NCBI RefSeq assembly: GCF_051027545.1
Contig: NZ_CP194902.1
Coordinates: 3,720,001 to 3,784,000, forward strand
Direction of reading: 5' to 3'
Origin: Methylocaldum sp002005105
GTDB lineage: Bacteria > Pseudomonadota > Gammaproteobacteria > Methylococcales > Methylococcaceae
Length of the DNA stretch: 64,000 nt
Part shown: piece by piece, positions 35,126 through 42,679 of the stretch
Layout of the letters: every line of letters starts with the position of its first letter
Position numbering within the stretch: position 1 is the first letter of the stretch
The notes under the pieces: generated by a model
The model's input: only the letters and a program-made list of their open reading frames with translations
What the model was told of the DNA's origin: nothing
The model's database searches: none
Made by a program: the position numbers and the translations under genes

Positions 35126-35185
35126 GACCGTATCTGAGGGCAAATGACCTTAAGGAGCTCTGAACAAGTGGATTCCGTTCATGCC

Positions 35186-35240
35186 CCTTCGATAGGCTCA
35201 GGAGAGCGTTCGACAAGTCTGTCCTGAGCCGACTCGAAGG
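35186..35240. repeat. Palindromic CCTTCGA-GGCTCAGGA repeat
   Basis: Left arm CCTTCGATAGGCTCAGGA and right arm ending in TCCTGAGCC-ACTCGAAGG are imperfect inverted copies. The family recurs at 35877-35919 and, as a fragment, near 63942-63960. Confidence 0.75.
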
Positions 35241-35353
35241 ACTTAATCAGAGCTTCCTTAAGGATCAAGAGCAGCCGTGTAGAGTATGGCACCAGGCTCG
35301 CTGCCCCGAACTGGAGGTCCTGGTTACCGTCATTAAAAGTATAAAAAAGGTTC

Positions 35354-35359
35354 TATAAT
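35354..35359 (+). promoter_or_regulatory. Candidate -10 box of the brnT promoter
   Basis: Perfect TATAAT 27 bases before the brnT ATG, in an AT-rich patch flanked by AAAAAG and CTTTTT arms (35343-35371) that could be an operator. No good -35 is visible; antitoxin autoregulation of this site would be expected by analogy. Confidence 0.4.
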
Positions 35360-35385
35360 TATTCTTTTTCTGCTATATCCCCAAT

Positions 35386-35655
35386 ATGGCTTTCGAATAT
35401 GATCAGGACAAAAGCTCCGCTAACAAGCACAAACACGGAATTGATTTCGATGAGGCGCAAACTTTGTGGGATGATCCCGATCTTATCGAGATTCCAGCGA
35501 AGACAGTGGACGAACCGCGCTATTTGGTCATAGGCATGATCGGCGGCAAGCATTGGTCAGCGGTCGTCACCTATCGAAACGAGAACATCCGTCTGATTTC
35601 CGTCAGGCGCTCCCGGAAAGAAGAGATAGAAATCTATGAAAGCTTCGGATTTTGA
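35386..35655 (+). CDS. brnT: BrnT-family RNase toxin
   Basis: 89 residues. BrnT pattern: FEYDQDKSSANKHKHGIDFDEAQTLWDDPDLIE at the N-terminus, then RYLVIGMIGGKHWSAVVTYRNENIRLISVRRSRKEEIEIYE at the C-terminus, including the conserved Arg-Arg and Glu residues of the RelE-like fold. It should inhibit translation by cutting RNA. It overlaps the antitoxin gene by 20 bases, toxin first, as in known brnTA modules. Intact. Confidence 0.92.
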   Translation: MAFEYDQDKSSANKHKHGIDFDEAQTLWDDPDLIEIPAKTVDEPRYLVIGMIGGKHWSAVVTYRNENIRLISVRRSRKEEIEIYESFGF

Positions 35656-35857
35656 CGAGAAATTTGATGCAGGCGAGGACGTGACGGCCATGCTCGATCT
35701 TGAAAAGGCGCGCCGCCCCGGCCTGGAGCAGAAGCGCGTCAATGTGGATTTTCCCGTCTGGATGGTGCGTTCGCTCGATCGAGAAGCGCATCGGCTAGGT
35801 GTGACTCGTCAATCCCTAATCAAGCTCTGGCTAGCGGATAAGTTGCAACACCACTAA
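35636..35857 (+). CDS. brnA: BrnA/CopG-type antitoxin
   Basis: 73 residues. The N-terminal part is acidic and probably toxin-binding. The C-terminal ribbon-helix-helix reads QKRVNVDFPVWMVRSLDREAHRLGVTRQSLIKLWLADKL. Expected to neutralise BrnT and repress the operon. Intact and the only seemingly complete vap/brn-type pair of the 33.9-36.3 kb cluster. Confidence 0.9.
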   Translation: MKASDFDEKFDAGEDVTAMLDLEKARRPGLEQKRVNVDFPVWMVRSLDREAHRLGVTRQSLIKLWLADKLQHH

Positions 35858-35876
35858 GAGCCTACCAGGCCGTTCG

Positions 35877-35919
35877 CCCTGAGCCTGTCGAAGGGCCTGT
35901 CCTGAGCCGAGTCGAAGGG
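35877..35919 (+). repeat. Tandem CCTGAGCC-GTCGAAGGG repeat
   Basis: Two direct copies (CCCTGAGCCTGTCGAAGGG, then TCCTGAGCCGAGTCGAAGGG) of the family seen at 35186-35240. Located just after brnA. Confidence 0.7.
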
Positions 35920-36050
35920 TTTTGGGACCTACCGGGATAGGCTCTAAGCCGTCGAAGAATAGCCAAATTTGCTTTGAGCCACCGAAAGACTGCCCTGCCT
36001 GGTCAATTTGGTACTGGGATTCCTTTGTCACCCCAACCTACGCACTTCCG

Positions 36051-36233
36051 TCGTTGGGCGACGAATGGCCAGAGGTCGAGCAATTGTGCGTGCGACACAA
36101 TCTGACCGGCAATGCGGTCCCGGATGCCTGGATTGCCGATGCAGCGCAAAGCCATCATTTGCACCTGGTGACTTTCGACAAAGGCTTTCGTAAATTGCTG
36201 AAGTCCAGCATCGTGACGGTGCTCAAAGCATAA
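36051..36233 (+). pseudogene. Second fragment of the vapC toxin (3' end only)
   Basis: 61 codons from TCGTTGGGCGACG to the TAA match the end of the vapC remnant at 34584-34775 almost exactly. It lacks the 9-bp internal duplication found there, so in that respect it is the older form. The PIN Asp-rich segment (PDAWIADAAQSHHLHLVTFDKGF) is kept, but the first half of the gene is absent. Part of a segmental duplication running to about 36275 that brackets brnTA. Confidence 0.82.
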
Positions 36234-36268
36234 GGTATAAGGTACGCCGTGCATACACCGTATGGCTT

Positions 36269-36292
36269 GTAGGTCGGCAATCCTTTGCCGAC
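36269..36292 (+). repeat. Single GTAG-REP unit
   Basis: Exact copy of the 28477-28500 unit, placed at the end of the vapC-derived duplication. Confidence 0.8.
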
Positions 36293-36381
36293 AAATGTGT
36301 TTGAAGGACACACAATTGTCAGGGGCGAAGTGCAATCATTCGTGATTTTTATATGACAGGGCTATCCCAAAACTGGACGCA

Positions 36382-38175
36382 ATGAAGCCGATTTCCGTCA
36401 TCATCGTCAACTTTAACGCTGGCCATTTTCTTTCCGACTGCGTGCGCTCGGTACTCGCATCCACCGTACCGGTCGAAGTAATCGTCGTCGACAACCGGTC
36501 CACCGACGACAGCATGGATATTCTGCGCCGTGATTTTCCGGACGAAGATCGGTTGAAAATCATCGAAAACCAGGAAAACCTCGGCTTCGCCAAAGCGAAC
36601 AATATCGCCCTGCCTGTCGCACAAGGCGACTATCTCCTATTCCTGAATCCGGACTGTCTTATCCGGCCCGATACGCTCTCCAGAATGCTAACCGTGATGG
36701 AGCAGCACCCGCAGACCGGAATGGCGGGCTGCCTGATCCTCAACCCGGATGGCAGTGAACAATCCGGCTGCCGGCGCGCCGTTCCGACGCCGTGGCGGAC
36801 GTTTGTCCGGCTCACGAGTCTATACAGGCTCTCGAAGTACCATCCAAAACTGAATAGCTTTATCCAAACGGACACTCCCCTACCAACCGAACCCGTCGAA
36901 ATCGAAGCCATCTCCGGCGCATTCATGCTGGTGCGACGCAGCGCCCTGGAAAAGGTCGGGCCTTTGGACGAAGGCTATTTCATGCATTGCGAGGACTTGG
37001 ACTGGTGTATGCGATTCCGGCAAGCGGGATTCCAGATTCTTTTCGTACCCGACATCGAAATCCTGCACGTCGGCGGCGTTTGCAGCGCCTCGCGGCCGGC
37101 CTTGGTGGAATACTACAAGCACAGAGGGATGGTTCGCTTTTACAGAAAGTTCTTCCGCCATCAATATCCGACCGGTCTCATGTGGCTCGTTATGGCGGGC
37201 ATCGGCATTCGGTATTGCGCAAGATCGTTGGCAGTCATGATCAGCCGGAAAAAGAAGGGCGACGCTGCCGACTCCTCGAATACACACCCTGAACCGGTCG
37301 AATCGGTCGAACATCCTCTCCCTACCCGGCGGGCAATCGTTACCGGAGCCACCAGCTTAATCGGCGATTTTTTGTTACCCGCTTTGCTTCGAGCCGGTTT
37401 CGATGTTCACGCCATAAGCCGCAAGCCGCCGATTCCGGCAACTCATCGGCACATTATCTGGCATCGACAGGACATCAGTAAAGGCGGATTAGCTGAAACC
37501 TACGGGGCTGAAATATTGATCCATTTGGCCCCTTTATGGACGTTACCGCCTCTATTGGAAGGTCTCGCCGGCGCAGAGATAAAACGCATCATCGCTTTCA
37601 GTTCGACCAGCCTCTTTACGAAAGAGAACTCGGGGTACGAACAAGAGCGTGAAATGGTAAGCAAGCTAAAAAAAGCCGAGGAGGACCTTCATGCTTACTG
37701 CGCAAAACGGAATATCGATTGGACGATCTTTCGGCCCACGATGGTCTACAGCCTGGGAAGAGACAAGAACATCACAACAATTGCCCGTTTTATCAAGCGA
37801 TTCCGGTTTTTTCCCTTGGTCGGAACCGGCGATGGATTACGCCAGCCTGTTCACGCAGAAGATCTGGCACTGGCCTGCCTCGATGCTATAGATAATCCGA
37901 GGACATTCAACAAGTCTTATAATTTAAGTGGCGGAGAGATTCTTACCTATCGGGATATGGTAAATCGGATATCCATGCATCTTGGAACTAGATGCAAGAT
38001 CATTCATATACCGCTGCCACTTATGAGATTTGCCCTTGGCTGGCTATCTAATTTGCCTGGATATCATAAAGTGACACCTGAAGCAGCGAATCGTATAAAT
38101 TCCGATATGTGTTTTGATCATCGTGATGCAGCTTTCGATATTAAGTTTACACCACGTGGTTTTCTGAAGCATTGA
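36382..38175 (+). CDS. Fusion of GT2 glycosyltransferase and SDR-type epimerase/dehydratase
   Basis: 597 residues. Residues 1-300 are a WbbL-like GT2 enzyme: VSVIIVNFN-type start, VVDNRSTDDS, FLNPDCLI as the DxD-like metal site, EAISGAFMLVRRSALEKVG and HCEDLDWCMR. A linker with Pro/Glu/Ser (about 300-312) leads to a Rossmann domain (TGATSLIG near 319-326; LIHLAPLW; AFSSTSLF; HAEDLALACLDAI; YNLSGGEILTY). The SDR half has no clear YxxxK (YEQER stands at that position), so it belongs to an atypical branch and may act on a lipid-linked or nucleotide sugar in ways not predictable here. Convergent with the O-antigen locus. Confidence 0.87.
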   Translation: MKPISVIIVNFNAGHFLSDCVRSVLASTVPVEVIVVDNRSTDDSMDILRRDFPDEDRLKIIENQENLGFAKANNIALPVAQGDYLLFLNPDCLIRPDTLSRMLTVMEQHPQTGMAGCLILNPDGSEQSGCRRAVPTPWRTFVRLTSLYRLSKYHPKLNSFIQTDTPLPTEPVEIEAISGAFMLVRRSALEKVGPLDEGYFMHCEDLDWCMRFRQAGFQILFVPDIEILHVGGVCSASRPALVEYYKHRGMVRFYRKFFRHQYPTGLMWLVMAGIGIRYCARSLAVMISRKKKGDAADSSNTHPEPVESVEHPLPTRRAIVTGATSLIGDFLLPALLRAGFDVHAISRKPPIPATHRHIIWHRQDISKGGLAETYGAEILIHLAPLWTLPPLLEGLAGAEIKRIIAFSSTSLFTKENSGYEQEREMVSKLKKAEEDLHAYCAKRNIDWTIFRPTMVYSLGRDKNITTIARFIKRFRFFPLVGTGDGLRQPVHAEDLALACLDAIDNPRTFNKSYNLSGGEILTYRDMVNRISMHLGTRCKIIHIPLPLMRFALGWLSNLPGYHKVTPEAANRINSDMCFDHRDAAFDIKFTPRGFLKH

Positions 38176-38226
38176 TTGTGTCTAGCAGAAGAGTCACAAC
38201 AAATACTACATTACCTATTAGATTTA

Positions 38227-39252
38227 CTAACTTGAGATCCCATTGATGAACTTGGTGATCTTGCTTCGTAAATTTAGTGTCTTGAATGGTGTCGGAAATC
38301 CCTTAACCATTATTTCTCTGATATCTGCAATCTTGACCTTACGATTAGCTTGAATGGCTTTGCGCTTTTTAAGCATGACCGGAATATTTTTTACAGCATC
38401 TATTTTCGCGTTTAATATTACCCTGCCCTGACCAAAAAAAGAAAACCAAAATATACTAATAATATTTAAAATCAGATGCTGGGGAAGATAAATCCAGCAC
38501 AACGGGTATGGCATATTTTTTATATATGTCCATACGATGTTGCGATGGCCATGATACACCGAAAAGTTACTGTGCCGTCCTGTCGAAGCCGACCCTACAT
38601 GTAAGACGATAGCGTCTGGGACGTAAAGACAGCGATATCCGGCCAAGCGCATGCGGAAGCCTAGGTCTACATCTTCCACATAGCAGAAATAGTCCTCGTC
38701 AAAGCCGCCCGCTTCTAAAAAGGTATCCCTACGATAAAGCGCTGCGGCTGCGCAGGGTGAGAAAATCTCCATGGGTTCTCTATAGATATTGCTAACATTA
38801 ACCCCATGGCCCTGCCGCCATACTAAACCGCTCGTATGATATGCATCCCCGACGCCGTCTAATAGAGTTGGATTATCGGCGGCAAGTAAACGGCTTCCAA
38901 AAAACGAGTATTCTGGGTATTCCTTCGCTGCCTTCACTAGATTGCTCAGCCAGTCCGGTTCCGGAAAAGCATCGGGATTTAAAAGTGCAATCCAATCACA
39001 ATCCTTTGCCAACTGCACCGCCACATTATTTCCAGCTGCAAATCCACGATTGTGGCCTAAACAAATGATTTCGGCAGATTTCAGCTCAGATTGAGCATTA
39101 ACAAGAGAGTCGTCAAACTCGCCGTTATGTATAACTATGGTGCGAAATTCTCGGAATGTCTGCCTTCGAAGCGAGGATAGGCATTTGCTTAAGAAAGCAC
39201 CTGAATTCCAGCTAACAATGATGACAGCGACCTTTGGCATAGGATTGATCAT
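38227..39252 (-). CDS. GT2 family glycosyltransferase
   Basis: 341 residues from the ATG at 39252 (MINPMPKVAVIIVSWNS); a further upstream start at 39288 would lie deeper inside the preceding gene. GT2 features: VAVIIVSWNSGAFL, LGHNRGFAAGNN, ALLNPDAFPEPDWL (metal-binding NPD), FSPCAAAALYRRDTFLEAGGFDEDYFCYVEDVDLGFRMR. This ED-LGFR type resembles rhamnosyl- and mannosyltransferases of O-antigen assembly; the exact linkage is unknown. Last gene of the minus-strand polysaccharide run. Confidence 0.9.
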   Translation of the reverse strand: MINPMPKVAVIIVSWNSGAFLSKCLSSLRRQTFREFRTIVIHNGEFDDSLVNAQSELKSAEIICLGHNRGFAAGNNVAVQLAKDCDWIALLNPDAFPEPDWLSNLVKAAKEYPEYSFFGSRLLAADNPTLLDGVGDAYHTSGLVWRQGHGVNVSNIYREPMEIFSPCAAAALYRRDTFLEAGGFDEDYFCYVEDVDLGFRMRLAGYRCLYVPDAIVLHVGSASTGRHSNFSVYHGHRNIVWTYIKNMPYPLCWIYLPQHLILNIISIFWFSFFGQGRVILNAKIDAVKNIPVMLKKRKAIQANRKVKIADIREIMVKGFPTPFKTLNLRSKITKFINGISS

Positions 39253-39257
39253 CGATA

Positions 39258-40364
39258 TTAACCCAAATGCAAGGCTAACAATTGCCAAGAGCTATTATCG
39301 GGTGTCAGTAACCGGATGTGTATCAGATTTCCAACGATATCACGATCACCGACGACATATACAAAATCTTTGTCAGTTTTGGATAGAACTCTTGCTGGAA
39401 ATCCATTTATACATACATCCAAATTAGCAGTGCCCTTGCATTGAATAAACAATTCATGTGGAACCGCATCTTTGTACCAAGGGAGAAATATCTCACATTC
39501 ACCTTGCACCTGATGTGAATAAGAATCAAGGCCATAGAGCGTTTTTCCGTTCGGCAGCGAGCGCCGATGTAAATGGCTCTTAATGAAACGGATAAGATTT
39601 ATTCCATGAAATGCAATCCGTTCCCTGAGAGAGGCATGTTTGGACAAAAGGTCCTGATAGTAAAATCCAACCAGGGATCGCATTGTATGCTTAAGATTGG
39701 CATTATTCCTTAAGTGGTTAAATATCTCGATATATCTTGCCTTGGAACCACTGGCTGTTTTGGTTTCCTGGTACATCCGCACAGCGGATAAGGGTTTTCT
39801 CATATAATAAAATTTCGCACCAGTTTCATAGAGGCGGGTCCACAAATCCCAATCCATGATGTAGTGCAAGTCCGGATTAACCGGGCCCGCCTTCTCCAAA
39901 GCCGTTCGGCGAGCAAAACAGGACGGCTGCGAAATACAACAACTCCGTTTAATTAGTGAGATATCCTCGCTAATCTCCGGAAAATATCCGGAAAACTGAC
40001 CGTTTTGGTCAACGAATACGCAGTCACCATAAACCACATCAATATCCGGCCGTTCAACGAATATTCTCTCAACTTCGTTTAAGGTATAGGGAAAGTAATA
40101 ATCGTCGGCGCATAGCCATGCGACTATCTCGCCGCAGGTGTTATCCCAGCCTTCTTGAATAGCGGCCGACTGCCCCCTGTCAGGACCGTGCCGGTGATAG
40201 CTCAAGATATCTCGGTAGTCGTCAAGTACGTCCTGTACGCTATCGTTGGGAGTCGCATCCATCACAGCTAGCTCGAAACAGCTAGTCTGAGCACGAATGC
40301 TAGCTAATGCAGTAGGAAGAAATTGGGCTTGCCCAAATATGGGCATGGCTATGCTGAATTGCAC
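39258..40364 (-). CDS. GT2 family glycosyltransferase with C-terminal extra domain
   Basis: 368 residues. N-terminal GT2 domain (about 1-215): FSIAMPIFGQAQFLPTALASIRAQT, then DRGQSAAIQEGWDNTCGEIVAWLCADDYYFP with the DD metal site, and HYIMDWDLWTRLYETG. After about residue 270 a beta-rich domain of roughly 95 residues follows, which I do not recognise. It resembles in style the tails on other glycosyltransferases in this locus (53572-55980). Acceptor unknown. Confidence 0.88.
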   Translation of the reverse strand: MQFSIAMPIFGQAQFLPTALASIRAQTSCFELAVMDATPNDSVQDVLDDYRDILSYHRHGPDRGQSAAIQEGWDNTCGEIVAWLCADDYYFPYTLNEVERIFVERPDIDVVYGDCVFVDQNGQFSGYFPEISEDISLIKRSCCISQPSCFARRTALEKAGPVNPDLHYIMDWDLWTRLYETGAKFYYMRKPLSAVRMYQETKTASGSKARYIEIFNHLRNNANLKHTMRSLVGFYYQDLLSKHASLRERIAFHGINLIRFIKSHLHRRSLPNGKTLYGLDSYSHQVQGECEIFLPWYKDAVPHELFIQCKGTANLDVCINGFPARVLSKTDKDFVYVVGDRDIVGNLIHIRLLTPDNSSWQLLALHLG

Positions 40365-40400
40365 CGCTTGATCTTTGGATTTAAGTTGTATGACGGGAGA

Positions 40401-41378
40401 TCAACTGCGACTTCCATCGGAGAAAGTCGCAAGATAGTCCTGATAAGCCATTGCGATACCGTCTCGCAGCGAAGTTTTCGCCCGCCAACCAAGTTCACTC
40501 AACCGGGTAACATTGAGCAACTTGCGCGGAGTACCGTCAGGTTTGGTCGTATCCCAAACGATCTTGCCCTTGAATCCGACAATTTCGCGGATTAGCTCAG
40601 CGAGATCGCGAATCGAAAGGTCCTCACCGCAGCCAATATTGATCAGCGGAGGCTGATCATTGGAAGCGCAAATACCGGAAAACTGATCTTCCGGGAGAGT
40701 CATGAGATGGAGCACCGCGTCTGCTAGATCGTCACTATATAGGAACTCTCGCCGTGGAGTTCCCTTGCCCCAAACCACAACCGAATCGGCATCGACCAGT
40801 TTTGCTTCATGCATCTTACGGATCAATGCCGGCAGTACGTGTGATGTTTCAAGATTGTAGTTATCGCCCGGCCCGTAGAGATTGGTTGGCATGACCGCCA
40901 AAAAACGTGTCCCATATTCGCGGTTGTAGGCCCAACACATCTCGATGCCAGCGATTTTGGCAACTGCATAAGGTCGATTGGTGAACTCCAAGGGACCTGA
41001 AAGTAGATAGTCTTCGCTTATCGGTTGAGGGCAGTCACGCGGATAAATACAGGAAGAGCCCAGAAACGATAGGCGCTTAACCCCAACCCGCATAGCCTCA
41101 TGAAGCACATTGGTTTGGATAGCCAAGTTCTCATGGATGAACTGCGCCGGATAGGTAGAATTCGCGAGAATACCTCCCACCTTGGCGGCACACAGAAACA
41201 CGTATTCCGGGCGTTCATTTTCAAAGAACGCATTGACTGCAGGCTGATTCGTCAAATCCAGCTCGCTGTGACGCCGAGTGACAATATTGCCGTAGCCATA
41301 CGTGTGTAACCGGCGATGAATAGCCGACCCGACCAGGCCGGTATGACCAGCTAAATAAATCTTGTCTTGTTTATCCAT
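40401..41378 (-). CDS. fcl: GDP-L-fucose synthase
   Basis: 325 residues. It converts GDP-4-keto-6-deoxy-mannose to GDP-L-fucose (epimerisation then NADPH reduction). Rossmann motif GHTGLVGSA (11-19), SSCIYP (107-112 region), the YxxxK dyad in RPYAVAK, and the family motif NLYGPGDNY. It is three bases after gmd, the textbook gmd-fcl pair, so the locus can make GDP-fucose from GDP-mannose. Confidence 0.96.
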   Translation of the reverse strand: MDKQDKIYLAGHTGLVGSAIHRRLHTYGYGNIVTRRHSELDLTNQPAVNAFFENERPEYVFLCAAKVGGILANSTYPAQFIHENLAIQTNVLHEAMRVGVKRLSFLGSSCIYPRDCPQPISEDYLLSGPLEFTNRPYAVAKIAGIEMCWAYNREYGTRFLAVMPTNLYGPGDNYNLETSHVLPALIRKMHEAKLVDADSVVVWGKGTPRREFLYSDDLADAVLHLMTLPEDQFSGICASNDQPPLINIGCGEDLSIRDLAELIREIVGFKGKIVWDTTKPDGTPRKLLNVTRLSELGWRAKTSLRDGIAMAYQDYLATFSDGSRS

Positions 41379-41381
41379 TGC

Positions 41382-42491
41382 TTACTCGTGATAGTCGTAG
41401 GTACGGTAGCCTTCGCGACGGCATAGCTCGTCCTTCTCGGCCTGCTTAAGATCCTCACGTACCATCTCCGAAACCAGTTCTTTAAACGTTGTCTTCGGAT
41501 GCCATTCCAGCTGCTTTTTTGCTTTGGCAGGATCGCCAAGTAAGGTTTCTACTTCACTGGGGCGAAAATATCGGGGATCAACGGCTACGACGACAGGATT
41601 TTCCCCTAGAGTTTTGCCTAAACCCGAGGTGGCAATTCCCACCTCATCGACCCCATTCCCCTGCCATTCAATTTCAACTCCGACCTCTCCGAATGCCACT
41701 TGAACAAATTCGCGAACCGAGTGTTGCTCTCCTGTGGCAATCACGTAATCCTCCGGCTTATTCTGCTGCAGGATGAGCCATTGAGCCTCCACGTAATCGC
41801 GCGCATGGCCCCAATCCCGTTTCGAATCCAGGTTGCCTAGGTAAAGCTTGTCCTGAAGACCGAGCTTGATGCGCGCAACGGCACGAGTGATCTTCCGGGT
41901 AACAAAGGTTTCTCCGCGGATAGGCGACTCATGATTGAAGAGAATGCCGTTACAAGCATACATGCCATAAGCCTCACGATAATTTACGGTAATCCAATAG
42001 GCATAGAGCTTGGCCACGGCATAAGGTGACCTTGGATAAAAGGGTGTCGTTTCCTTCTGAGGGATTTCTTGAACAAGTCCGTACAGTTCGGATGTGGACG
42101 CCTGATAAAAACGGCTTTTCTTCTCCAAGCCCAGAATGCGGATCGCTTCAAGAATCCGCAAGGCTCCCAATGCATCCGAGTTGGCTGTGTATTCCGGCTC
42201 CTCGAAAGACACGGCCACATGACTCTGGGCCGCGAGATTGTAGATCTCGTCCGGCTGAACCTGCTGAATAATCCGAATCAGACTGGTCGAATCCGTCAAA
42301 TCTCCATAATGCAAAACAAAGTTACGGTTCTCGACATGAGGATCCTGATACAAATGATCGATACGATCGGTATTAAAAAGAGAGGCTCGCCGCTTGATTC
42401 CATGAACGATATACCCTTTGCTTAACAGAAATTCGGCCAGATAGGCACCGTCCTGTCCGGTAATACCAGTAATGAGTGCATTCTTTCCCAC
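41382..42491 (-). CDS. gmd: GDP-mannose 4,6-dehydratase (copy 1)
   Basis: 369 residues, the size of the enterobacterial enzyme. GITGQDGAYLAEFLLSKGY (9-27), QASTSELYG, SPYAVAKLYAYW (YxxxK), LFNHESPIRGETFVTRKITRA, LGNLDSKRDWGHARDYVEAQWLILQ. It makes GDP-4-keto-6-deoxy-D-mannose, the substrate of the fcl product encoded next. A second, different gmd lies at 51722-52762. Confidence 0.97.
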   Translation of the reverse strand: MGKNALITGITGQDGAYLAEFLLSKGYIVHGIKRRASLFNTDRIDHLYQDPHVENRNFVLHYGDLTDSTSLIRIIQQVQPDEIYNLAAQSHVAVSFEEPEYTANSDALGALRILEAIRILGLEKKSRFYQASTSELYGLVQEIPQKETTPFYPRSPYAVAKLYAYWITVNYREAYGMYACNGILFNHESPIRGETFVTRKITRAVARIKLGLQDKLYLGNLDSKRDWGHARDYVEAQWLILQQNKPEDYVIATGEQHSVREFVQVAFGEVGVEIEWQGNGVDEVGIATSGLGKTLGENPVVVAVDPRYFRPSEVETLLGDPAKAKKQLEWHPKTTFKELVSEMVREDLKQAEKDELCRREGYRTYDYHE

Positions 42492-42679
42492 TTTAATTCC
42501 TACAAAATAAAATTAAACAATAATTATCTAACTGGTCTAATACAAAAATACCAAGCAATATTTTTGCTCGTTTGCCATCAAACCATGTGAACAATAAGCC
42601 ACTTTGTACCAAATTAGTTGTCACATGGAGATTCCAAAACGGAGTATTCCAGCCAACCTATGGAATTCCACGGTATAAT

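Larger units (their letters stand above)
34776..35385. other. 610-bp gene-free repeat debris
   Basis: No gene seen. It holds the tail of a duplicated segment (to about 34850), palindromic fragments shared with 22083-22261, a GTAG-REP unit at 35102-35125, and a palindromic repeat at 35186-35240. Confidence 0.5.
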
